In this document: positions 8,429 through 15,557 of the stretch, one piece after another
How positions within the stretch are numbered: position 1 is the stretch's first letter
How the letters are laid out: each line of letters opens with the position of its first letter
Origin: Fidelibacterota bacterium
Lineage (GTDB): Bacteria; Fidelibacterota; Marinisomatia; Marinisomatales; UBA1611
Assembly (NCBI GenBank): GCA_018649625.1
Contig: JABIHN010000085.1
Location: 1 to 34,438 of the forward strand
Reading direction: 5' to 3'
DNA length: 34,438 nucleotides
Notes under the pieces: model-generated
The model's input: the letters and a program-made list of their open reading frames with translations, nothing else
Database searches by the model: none
What the model was told of the DNA's origin: nothing
Position numbers and translations under genes: made by a program

Positions 8429-9817
8429 CTATTGATGAATCGCAGACCCAAAAGCATCTAAAGCCGCTTCCATAATGGCTTCAGATAAAGTTGGATGAGC
8501 ATGAACTGTCATGGCAATATCTTCCCAAGTTGATTCCAATGCTTTGGCAATGCCCAATTCTGCGATGAGTTCAGTTGCTTCTGATCCAACAATATGAGCA
8601 CCTAATAATTCGCCATATTTTTCATCAAAAATTAATTTTACAAATCCTGTTGTGTCACCAACAGCCATAGCTTTTCCACTGGCTTTAAATAAAAATTTTC
8701 CCACTTTAATATTATAACCGGCACTATTAGCTTGAGCTTCCGTTAACCCTAACGATCCAACTTGAGGGTGACAATACGTACACCCTGGAATATTGGAATA
8801 ATCCACTGGTTTTACATCATGTCCCTTTATATGATCTACAGCAACATGTCCTTGTGCAGATGCTACATGAGCTAACCAAGGTGGCCCCGAGACATCACCA
8901 ATAGCGTAAATATTTGAAATATTAGTTTGATTAAATTCGTTTATCGTAATAGCTCCGCGATCCGTTTTTATCCCCAACTCTTCAAGTCCCAAATTTTCAA
9001 TATTCCCTGTTACTCCAACAGCCAATAATGCCGCATCTCCTTCAAGAATTTCTTCTTTTCCATTCTTTTCAGTAAAAACTTTTACCTTCGTTTTCAAACT
9101 TTCAATTTTAGAAACTTTTGTTCCAGTTGAAACATTAATACCGGATTTTATAAAACTTTTTCGAACTTCTTTAGAAACATCAGCATCTTCAACAGGAAGC
9201 ATTCTATCCATCATTTCAACCATCTGTACTTCTGTTCCAAATTCATTATAATAATAAGCGAATTCAGATCCAATAGCACCAGAACCAATAATAATCAATT
9301 TTTTAGGAGGTGCATCAAGATTCATTGCTTCTTTTGAACCAATTATTCGTTTTCCATCAAATTCCATCCCCGGGAAAGTTCGTGGTCGAGCCCCAGTCGC
9401 AATTATGATTTTATCTGCTTCAACCATTTCTATTTTATTGTCATTTATGACTTTAATAGATGATTTGGATATGAGTTTTCCTGTGCCGGAAATATGAACA
9501 ATTTTATTCTTCTTCATTAAGAACTCAATCCCTTTACTCAATTGTTTGGACACATCTCGACTACGTTTAATATTTTTTTTAAAATCTACTGATATATTCT
9601 CCACAGTGATTCCATATGAATCTGCATTCTTAATTGTGTGATAAACTTCAGCATTTTTCAAAAGGGCCTTGGTCGGAATACAACCCCAATTCAAACAGAT
9701 ACCTCCTAATTTATCTTTGTCAATAATACAAGTTTTGAGTCCTAGCTGAGCGCCACGAATTGCAGCTACATAACCGCCCGGTCCACCACCAAGAACAGCT
9801 AAATCAAATTTCGCCAT
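8429..9817 (-). CDS. lpdA: dihydrolipoyl dehydrogenase (E3)
   Basis: E3 reoxidises the dihydrolipoyl arm of E2 and passes electrons through FAD to NAD+. The 462-residue length is typical. The FAD-binding motif GGGPGG lies at residues 10-15. The redox disulfide is Cys41/Cys46 (GGICLNWGCIPTK). A second nucleotide-binding motif GSGAIGSEFA lies near the middle, followed by the AIGDV motif. The catalytic His is in VHAHPTLSEA (His441, with Glu446). It is the first gene of the lipoate/oxoacid group and can serve every lipoyl-dependent complex in the cell. The 60-base gap from folE may contain a promoter, but none stands out. Confidence 0.97.
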   Translation of the reverse strand: MAKFDLAVLGGGPGGYVAAIRGAQLGLKTCIIDKDKLGGICLNWGCIPTKALLKNAEVYHTIKNADSYGITVENISVDFKKNIKRSRDVSKQLSKGIEFLMKKNKIVHISGTGKLISKSSIKVINDNKIEMVEADKIIIATGARPRTFPGMEFDGKRIIGSKEAMNLDAPPKKLIIIGSGAIGSEFAYYYNEFGTEVQMVEMMDRMLPVEDADVSKEVRKSFIKSGINVSTGTKVSKIESLKTKVKVFTEKNGKEEILEGDAALLAVGVTGNIENLGLEELGIKTDRGAITINEFNQTNISNIYAIGDVSGPPWLAHVASAQGHVAVDHIKGHDVKPVDYSNIPGCTYCHPQVGSLGLTEAQANSAGYNIKVGKFLFKASGKAMAVGDTTGFVKLIFDEKYGELLGAHIVGSEATELIAELGIAKALESTWEDIAMTVHAHPTLSEAIMEAALDAFGSAIHQ

Positions 9818-9877
9818 AATCTTCTTCTACCTTTGTAATACATAAAAAAATATTTTTGATATTTTAGCTATCTTCAC

Positions 9878-10435
9878 CTATTTCCTAATAATGCTTAAAA
9901 ACTCAGCACGTGTTTCAGCTGACTTTCTAAATTGCCCCAACATCGCACTGGTAGATGCTAAACTATTTTGTTTTTCTACACCTCGCATTTGCATGCACAT
10001 GTGGCGCCCTTCCATAACAACAGCCACTCCAATTGGATTTAAGACTTCCTGAATTGCTTTTGCAATTTGGTGAGTAAGGCGTTCTTGCACTTGAAGACGT
10101 CTCGCAAACATATCAATAATTCGCGGGATTTTTGAAAGCCCAATCACTTTTCCATTGGGTATATACCCAACATGTGCTTTTCCAAAAAAAGGAAGTAAAT
10201 GGTGTTCGCAGAGCGAGAAAAACTCTACATCTCTAACGATGACCATATCCTTTGCATCTTCATGAAATATAGCATCATTGATAACATCATTTATTTTCTG
10301 ATTATATCCCCGAGAAAAAAACTCCCAAGCTTTCCCTACCCGCGCTGGCGTTTTAATCAATCCTTCTCGTTTCGGATCTTCTCCAATTTCTTCTAATAAA
10401 GAATGGATAATTGTTTCTAATTTATCATGATTCAT
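9878..10435 (-). CDS. folE: GTP cyclohydrolase I
   Basis: FolE converts GTP to 7,8-dihydroneopterin triphosphate, the entry step for folate, tetrahydropterin and queuosine. The 185-residue protein has the zinc ligands Cys76 and His79 ([20 protein letters not shown]) and Cys147 ([10 protein letters not shown]), with the [20 protein letters not shown] core between. It starts one base after the yhhQ stop and belongs to a three-gene unit with yhhQ and the queD-like gene. That context suggests its product feeds the queD-like enzyme, although it would also supply folate synthesis. Confidence 0.97.
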   Translation of the reverse strand: MNHDKLETIIHSLLEEIGEDPKREGLIKTPARVGKAWEFFSRGYNQKINDVINDAIFHEDAKDMVIVRDVEFFSLCEHHLLPFFGKAHVGYIPNGKVIGLSKIPRIIDMFARRLQVQERLTHQIAKAIQEVLNPIGVAVVMEGRHMCMQMRGVEKQNSLASTSAMLGQFRKSAETRAEFLSIIRK

Positions 10436-10436
10436 T

Positions 10437-11108
10437 TTATGTTAATCCTTTGTCATAGGGTGCGATTTCAATCTTCCCTTTTAATATATAAATCACGCCA
10501 TAAATAATAGGCGTGTCTAACAACGCAATTAATACCTTAAATAAAAATCCATTTTCCAAAAGTATCCAAAATCGACTCCATTCGATCACACCTGAAAAAC
10601 AAAGTAGAAATAATACTGTAGCAGTATCTACCAATTGGCTAATAATTGTTGATCCATTATTTCGAAGCCAAAGATGTTTTCCTTTTGTAAGTTTTTTCCA
10701 AAAATGAAATATTTTAATATCAATAAATTGGGCTGTCAAATATGCTATCATAGATGCATATACCGCAGGGCCAAATAATCCAAAAACAGTATGAAAAGTA
10801 TTGTTGTCAACTGGTGACCAATTGGTACTTTGCACTGCATCCGCTAAATAAATAATAGACATCACAAATACACTGGACACCAACCCCGTAACCACAACTT
10901 GATTTGCCTTTTGTTTCCCATAAAGTTCTGAAATTAAATCCGTAACTAAAAAAGTAATTGGGTATGGTAATATACCAACAGATATTTCAAAAGTATAAAT
11001 TCCAAATGGAGTCCATGTGAAAAACTTTTGAAATATCAAATTGCTTGTGATTAACGATGCAATAAATATTCCAGTGAGGATTAAATATAATCGATCTTTA
11101 AAACTCAT
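10437..11108 (-). CDS. yhhQ: queuosine precursor transporter, YhhQ/DUF165 family
   Basis: A 223-residue inner-membrane protein with about six hydrophobic segments. It carries family features such as [21 protein letters not shown] (about residues 48-68) and [15 protein letters not shown] near the C-terminal third. YhhQ proteins (also called QPTR) import 7-deazaguanine precursors such as preQ0/preQ1 used for queuosine in tRNA. The gene overlaps the queD-like stop by four bases (ATGA) and is one base from folE. Family assignment is good; the exact transported compound is inferred from the family. Confidence 0.88.
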   Translation of the reverse strand: MSFKDRLYLILTGIFIASLITSNLIFQKFFTWTPFGIYTFEISVGILPYPITFLVTDLISELYGKQKANQVVVTGLVSSVFVMSIIYLADAVQSTNWSPVDNNTFHTVFGLFGPAVYASMIAYLTAQFIDIKIFHFWKKLTKGKHLWLRNNGSTIISQLVDTATVLFLLCFSGVIEWSRFWILLENGFLFKVLIALLDTPIIYGVIYILKGKIEIAPYDKGLT

Positions 11109-11521
11109 AACTCTTCCGGGCCATAATAATCAGTATAAATTGAATTCGTTTCCACTAATCGAAGCCTCTGAAGTTTACCACGTTCCAAATTTGGAGCGAT
11201 TTCAGTCCAGGCCCATATTAAAATATTTTCAGATGAAGGTTGGCGACTATGAAACCAACTAACATCTTTTTCAATTTGTGAATGGTCTAAAACATTTACA
11301 ACTTTTGAATCCACAATCTTATTGAGATTACTTAAATCAATTAACCAACCTGATTTTGGATCAACTGGCCCTGTTACGGAAACTTCTAATATATAATTAT
11401 GACCATGGGTATTATAATCTTTCCCAAAAACTTCATAGTTTTTTTCGTCAGACCACTCCGAATTCCCATATTTATGGGAAGCGCAGAAATGATATTTTTT
11501 AGTTATAATTGGGTTTGACAT
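11105..11521 (-). CDS. queD: QueD-like 6-carboxytetrahydropterin / 6-pyruvoyltetrahydropterin synthase family protein
   Basis: COG0720 enzymes turn dihydroneopterin triphosphate (the FolE product) into 6-carboxy- or 6-pyruvoyl-tetrahydropterin. Numbered from the ATG at 11521 (138 residues), zinc ligands are His16 (FCASHKYG), His39 and His41 (THGHNY). The catalytic Asp-His (VLDHS) and Glu (RLVETN) are present. The position four residues before HGH, where QueD has its catalytic Cys (CxxxHGH), is Asp35 (GKDYNTHGH). Cys13 in FCASH is the only nearby cysteine. An in-frame TTG five codons upstream (11536) is an alternative start. The gene leads a unit with yhhQ and folE, supporting a queuosine/pterin role. 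The precise reaction is uncertain because of the missing cysteine. Confidence 0.82.
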   Translation of the reverse strand: MSNPIITKKYHFCASHKYGNSEWSDEKNYEVFGKDYNTHGHNYILEVSVTGPVDPKSGWLIDLSNLNKIVDSKVVNVLDHSQIEKDVSWFHSRQPSSENILIWAWTEIAPNLERGKLQRLRLVETNSIYTDYYGPEEL

Positions 11522-11591
11522 ACTTGTATGTTGCAAATATTGTTAGATTTAAAAATTACCGCCCTTTTATGAACGGAACAACGGATATGAA

Positions 11592-11625
11592 AGTATAATA
11601 ATTGTTAAGAATTTATAACAATTAT
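11592..11625 (-). promoter_or_regulatory. candidate promoter with overlapping 10-bp palindrome upstream of queD-like operon
   Basis: On the minus strand TTGTTA (11616-11621) and TATACT (11592-11597) are 18 bases apart. A perfect 10-bp inverted repeat (ATAATTGTTA, 8-base loop, TAACAATTAT; 11598-11625) covers the -35 box and spacer and reaches into the nth stop codon. It could be an operator or a weak 3' hairpin of nth; no T-run follows it on the minus strand. I looked for a preQ1 riboswitch between here and the start and did not see its motifs. Confidence 0.35.
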
Positions 11626-12266
11626 AGAGAAGTAGAAGGGCATAGATCAACTAGAATACATTCATCGCACTTGGGACGTCTTGCAATACAGACAGCTCTT
11701 CCATGATCAATAATTAAATGGGTTAAGCTTGTCCAATCTTTTTTATCAAATACTTCCATTATTTCCAGCTCTATTTTTTTTGCATCCTTGTTTTTTGTAA
11801 AGCCAAGTAGCCCCATAATTCGAACCATGTGAGTATCAATTACCATTGATGGAATATTATAAATTTCGCCTAATACACAATTTGCAGTTTTTCGACCTAC
11901 TCCAGGTAGCTCAACTAATTCATTTATATTATTCGGCACTACTTCATTATGCTCTTCAACAATTTTCAGGCTAGAACCTTGAATGCTTTTAGCTTTTTGA
12001 TTATGATAACCACATGAATGAATATCTCTTGAAAGATTTTCTAAAGAAGAATAAGCAAAATCTGATGGTTTTTTATATTTTAGAAATAAATCTTTGGTTA
12101 CAATATTAACACGATGATCTGTGCATTGGGCTGATAATATTGTTGCAACTAATAATTCATGAGCAGTGTTATAATGAAGAGAGCATCTTGAATCTGGATA
12201 TATAGTCCAAAGCCTTTTTATAATTTCCTGCGCTCTTTCCCGTTTTTTTATTTTTGATTCTCTCAA
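11622..12266 (-). CDS. nth: endonuclease III (DNA glycosylase/AP lyase)
   Basis: Nth removes oxidised pyrimidines and nicks the abasic site in base excision repair. The 214-residue protein has the helix-hairpin-helix ELPGVGRKTANC with catalytic Lys126, the catalytic Asp144 (VIDTHMVR), and the iron-sulfur cysteines 193, 200, 203 and 209 in the normal C-x6-C-x2-C-x5-C spacing. The only plausible start is a TTG at 12266 that overlaps the upstream stop as TTGA, which suggests translational coupling. It is the last gene of a tightly coupled five-gene run. Confidence 0.96.
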   Translation of the reverse strand: MRESKIKKRERAQEIIKRLWTIYPDSRCSLHYNTAHELLVATILSAQCTDHRVNIVTKDLFLKYKKPSDFAYSSLENLSRDIHSCGYHNQKAKSIQGSSLKIVEEHNEVVPNNINELVELPGVGRKTANCVLGEIYNIPSMVIDTHMVRIMGLLGFTKNKDAKKIELEIMEVFDKKDWTSLTHLIIDHGRAVCIARRPKCDECILVDLCPSTSL

Positions 12267-12607
12267 GGTAATAATTCGTCTAATAAACTAGGCATATTTT
12301 TTATTAGACTGGATCTTGGTACAATTATATCACACCCAGCAGACCGTAATTTAGATTGTTCTCTATTGTTGATTCGTTTCATAGTCCCAATTACTTTTAA
12401 TCCTCGGCGTTTAAGTTCTGCCACCAATCCAACTGATGAAAAAACAGATTCGTCCATATCTACTATCACCAATTTCACTTGGTTAGGAAACAAATCAGGA
12501 TCAGTATTCTCATCACTAAATTCTACATTATGACCATTATCGACACAGGCTGAAGATAACCGAGAACCCAATTCAAAATCTTTTACAAATAATAATATTT
12601 CTGCCAT
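12263..12607 (-). CDS. receiver-like (CheY-fold) small protein, probably non-phosphorylated
   Basis: A 114-residue alpha/beta protein. It looks like a response-regulator receiver domain: strand 1 ILLFVKD, strand 3 VKLVIVDMDES (residues about 49-59, with an Asp at the phospho-acceptor region), strand 4 LKVIGTM and strand 5 GCDIIVPRSSL. The acidic pair expected after strand 1 is reduced to one Asp, and the conserved Lys of strand 5 is replaced by Arg in PRSS. It is therefore probably a pseudo-receiver or a protein-interaction module. No DNA-binding or output domain is attached and no kinase is nearby. It overlaps nth by four bases. The fold is inferred from sequence pattern only. Confidence 0.7.
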   Translation of the reverse strand: MAEILLFVKDFELGSRLSSACVDNGHNVEFSDENTDPDLFPNQVKLVIVDMDESVFSSVGLVAELKRRGLKVIGTMKRINNREQSKLRSAGCDIIVPRSSLIKNMPSLLDELLP

Positions 12608-12610
12608 TGT

Positions 12611-12976
12611 TTACTCCAAAGTAGGTACAACATCCCAATCAAATTCAGACGCATCAATTAAACCGTCATATGTAAGCCGTACCATATCGATTTGATTTAA
12701 TAATATTTTCAAATTTATTCCACGGTGAACTCCAGAGAAAATTTGAAATTTTTCTTTACATTTTTTTAATAAGCTTTTTGCACCAATTAAATTTCCATTT
12801 CCAATATGAACAAAACTAACAGATAGTTGAATTAATCCTTGTATAAATTTTCTATCTTCTAAATAATAATCAGACCAAAGATCCTCCCAAGCTTCATGAG
12901 CTTCAAAATAATCCATAGCTTTATATTGTTTCATTCCTTCTTGAAATAATTTTATTTTATTCAGATCTTCATTCAC
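12611..12976 (-). CDS. DUF309 family protein
   Basis: A 121-residue all-helical protein with the DUF309 signature: YFEAHEAWEDLW (His27, Glu28, Trp30) followed by the FIQGLIQLSVSFVHIGNGN helix (about residues 44-62). The family has no established function; the conserved His/Glu residues suggest a binding or catalytic pocket. It begins with a GTG inside the end of the upstream hydrolase gene (8-base overlap) and ends three bases before the receiver-like gene, so it is translationally coupled on both sides. Confidence 0.85.
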   Translation of the reverse strand: MNEDLNKIKLFQEGMKQYKAMDYFEAHEAWEDLWSDYYLEDRKFIQGLIQLSVSFVHIGNGNLIGAKSLLKKCKEKFQIFSGVHRGINLKILLNQIDMVRLTYDGLIDASEFDWDVVPTLE

Positions 12977-13817
12977 TAATAATTACTGACGATTTCATCT
13001 TAAAATGTTTCCCATTATTGTAGACGGTACATGCTTGAATATTAGGCTCGTGTTCGAAAAAAAGAATCCAATTTTCATCCACCACTTTGGTAAGTATTTT
13101 GATTTTTTCTTGAACTGTAACAACAGGATTTATATCATAAGCCATAACCCATGGGACTGGAATGTGTGCAGCCATTGGAATTATATCTGCGCCATAAAAT
13201 AAGGTATTATTTCCATCTGAGATTAAAGGATGCATACACCCCGTTGTATGACCATTTGTTAAATAGATATCTATATCATCAATAAATGTCTCATCCCCGT
13301 CTACAATTTCTATCATTCCATTTTCGGCCAATACCTTCCAATCATTTTCCATGAAACTACCAGAATCTTTTTGACTGGGATGATTTGCTAATCTCCAATT
13401 CTCTTTAGATGCCCAGTATTTAGCATTGGTGAAGGTGGGCACAATTTTATCATTTTCAATTTTTGTATTTCCCCCAACATGATCAAAATGAAGGTGCGTA
13501 CAAATCACATCCGTAATATCTTCTGCGGTAAATCCATATTTTGCCAGAGAAAATTCAATACTATATTGGCTTGTATCAATATTGTAAATCTTTCGATATT
13601 TCTCATCCCATTTTGTACCGTTACCCGTATCAATTAAGATTTTTCTGTCATCACTAACCAATAACAATGAACGAGTTACCATATTAATCCGATTCTTTTC
13701 ATCTGCGGGTGCACTTTTTTCCCAAAGAGGTTTTGGGATAATTCCAAACATAGCACCACCATCCAATCCGAATTCAGATGTCTCAATACTGTATAAGGTA
13801 TATTTGCCTATTTTCAT
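12969..13817 (-). CDS. metallo-beta-lactamase-fold hydrolase
   Basis: A 282-residue MBL-fold hydrolase with the metal-binding motif THLHFDHVGGN (His108, His110, Asp112, His113). Further ligands are likely at the His in TNGHTTGCMHP and at the Asp in FYGADIIP. ILIDTGNG precedes the motif as usual. It resembles the quorum-quenching lactonase/Zn-hydrolase branch, but the substrate is not deducible. It lacks a signal peptide and is probably cytoplasmic. It overlaps the upstream unknown gene by four bases (ATGA) and the DUF309 gene by eight. Confidence 0.9.
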   Translation of the reverse strand: MKIGKYTLYSIETSEFGLDGGAMFGIIPKPLWEKSAPADEKNRINMVTRSLLLVSDDRKILIDTGNGTKWDEKYRKIYNIDTSQYSIEFSLAKYGFTAEDITDVICTHLHFDHVGGNTKIENDKIVPTFTNAKYWASKENWRLANHPSQKDSGSFMENDWKVLAENGMIEIVDGDETFIDDIDIYLTNGHTTGCMHPLISDGNNTLFYGADIIPMAAHIPVPWVMAYDINPVVTVQEKIKILTKVVDENWILFFEHEPNIQACTVYNNGKHFKMKSSVIISE

Positions 13818-14788
13818 AAAATGGATTGATCTAATCTTCCACCAAGGTATTCAAGCTGGGTTTGTGAAACGGTTTTAGTTAGCGCCCTTACTGCTTCTAA
13901 AATTACCAATGCCTTGGCTTTTTCTGATTGAGATTTTTCACTTCTAATAATCTTTTCTGCTGCACTAATAAATTTTCTTTTATCTTTTTTTAATATCCAA
14001 TGATTTTGATTTGATTTGGTACTTAATTCTGAGGCCAAAACCTGAGAGCACCAATGGCTTAACTCCCTCCGATACCCACGAATTCGAACATAATCCCCAT
14101 CCCATAATCTCGACACTGAACTCAATAATGTTAGATTTCCTGATTTTAACATTGAATCAAATATTTGAGATGGAATAGAATCAGTCTTATCGTGTGGATC
14201 TGGTAAAGGTACCCCATCCATCCACTCCAAAATACATTTAGTAAAAGCCCAATTGTCTTCTTTCACTTCTTGGAATTGATAGGCTCGAAATAGATGAAAA
14301 ATAAAATTAGCATTTCGATCTGAATCCTGTAATCCCAGTTCTGCTAATGCATCCATCACACCACGAGATTGATCAGATGCCATAAATATTTTTGAAGCTA
14401 ATACCTGAACTTCTGACCATTCACCATTTTGACAAGCGTCTTCCAAATCGCCTAAAAATCCCGTCAAGCCAACACCATCTCTCATAACTTTATCCAACTG
14501 CAATTGATCATTTTTTCGAAATTTAAATTCGCATAAATAATCAATTGAAAAATTCAAGAGTGCTTCTGATGGATTCTCCCGGTCATCACCAATTAAATTC
14601 TTTATTGAATTTATGGTACAAACGGGGTGCTCGTTAATGATGGAGTTTTGTTGAACAAAAATACTACAATAAAGTAAATCATTTAAAATACGTATTAGAG
14701 ATATATCTGAAAGAGTACTTGTTATTATTTGTTGACAGGTTTGCCTGTCTTTTGAAACTAGGGCAGACCGAAAAGATGAATCAGTCAT
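13814..14788 (-). CDS. unknown helical protein
   Basis: A 324-residue protein that I do not recognise. It has no signal peptide or membrane segment and appears almost entirely alpha-helical. Features include ALVSKDRQTCQQIITSTLSD near the start, an INEHPVCTINSIKNLI segment (about residues 53-68), and a run of short helices with the look of HEAT- or TPR-like repeats. Several His and Cys residues lie in the first third. It is the first gene of the coupled run ending in nth, so it probably acts with the MBL-fold hydrolase whose ATG overlaps its stop. A scaffold or metal-containing oxidoreductase role would be speculation. Confidence 0.7.
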   Translation of the reverse strand: MTDSSFRSALVSKDRQTCQQIITSTLSDISLIRILNDLLYCSIFVQQNSIINEHPVCTINSIKNLIGDDRENPSEALLNFSIDYLCEFKFRKNDQLQLDKVMRDGVGLTGFLGDLEDACQNGEWSEVQVLASKIFMASDQSRGVMDALAELGLQDSDRNANFIFHLFRAYQFQEVKEDNWAFTKCILEWMDGVPLPDPHDKTDSIPSQIFDSMLKSGNLTLLSSVSRLWDGDYVRIRGYRRELSHWCSQVLASELSTKSNQNHWILKKDKRKFISAAEKIIRSEKSQSEKAKALVILEAVRALTKTVSQTQLEYLGGRLDQSIL

Positions 14789-14797
14789 ATTTAAAAT

Positions 14798-15502
14798 TTA
14801 TTTTTTCTTTTTTTTTGTGGGACCAAGATACATAAAAAATTGAAGTGAAATTCCGGTTGATCTGGAAAATTGTGTAGGCCACCCTTCTACTTTATGTGGA
14901 TAATTAATATATCCAGCACCATATTCATTTACAACAGTTGTATCTTTAGGATTCCAATTGCTCGTGAAAATTTTTGAAAGTGGCATAGAGTTAAAATCAT
15001 GAAAATAGCCAACTTCGAATCCCCATTTTGTACTAAGTCTTCTACCGTACAAAAGACCAAATCTTACACTACTGCCATCTACAAGTTCTCCGTCAGGAAT
15101 ATACATACCACGAAACCCTGTCCATGAAACTCCAAAAGGATTTTTCTTTTTCCGTTGTTTGTCACCTTTGAATTTATAATAGGTAAAATCAAAACTGGAG
15201 TTCGGAGAATAGTTATAAGCGAGATTAAGAACATCCCATTTCCTGTCTCTTTTTAATAAAACTCTATTTATATCTATCCCGCTTCCAGATAATGGAATTC
15301 CTAATCTAAAACCAATATCTGTATATTGTCCCAATCCGTGTCTTGTCCAAAAAACTGGGATTAGATTTTCAACTGAAAAAGTGAACCCCATATTGGTTTC
15401 ACCTTTCTTGGGAACTTCTGGAAATACAGGAGCATGGGCTGCACAACCAGTTCCCCAAACAAGGATTGCTATTGAAAGTAGAATTAAATTCCGATTTAAC
15501 AT
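14798..15502 (-). CDS. predicted envelope protein, probable lipoprotein with beta-rich body
   Basis: A 234-residue protein with an N-terminal signal peptide (about residues 5-19) ending in WGTG-Cys20, a loose match to a lipobox. The mature part is rich in alternating aromatic and polar residues (for example LNLAYNYSPNSSFDFTYYKF and FGLLYGRRLSTKWGFEVGYF), a pattern of outer-membrane beta-strands. The sequence ends ISLQFFMYLGP followed by a string of lysines. It follows the T9SS-tailed gene by 55 bases and is 9 bases before the unknown helical gene, so it could be the end of one operon or start of the next. No function can be assigned. Confidence 0.65.
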   Translation of the reverse strand: MLNRNLILLSIAILVWGTGCAAHAPVFPEVPKKGETNMGFTFSVENLIPVFWTRHGLGQYTDIGFRLGIPLSGSGIDINRVLLKRDRKWDVLNLAYNYSPNSSFDFTYYKFKGDKQRKKKNPFGVSWTGFRGMYIPDGELVDGSSVRFGLLYGRRLSTKWGFEVGYFHDFNSMPLSKIFTSNWNPKDTTVVNEYGAGYINYPHKVEGWPTQFSRSTGISLQFFMYLGPTKKKKK

Positions 15503-15557
15503 TACGACAGGGAAACTACAAATATCTTAGGAAAGATTAAAATGAAAAAGAAATAGT

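Noticed and set aside
11522-11600. preQ1 riboswitch before the queD-like gene
   Set aside because: I looked for the class I hairpin and the CUA-containing tail and found neither; only AT-rich sequence and a palindrome are seen.
11598-11625. Palindrome as the intrinsic terminator of nth
   Set aside because: No T-run follows on the minus strand and the stem is almost all A-T pairs; the promoter overlap makes an operator more likely.
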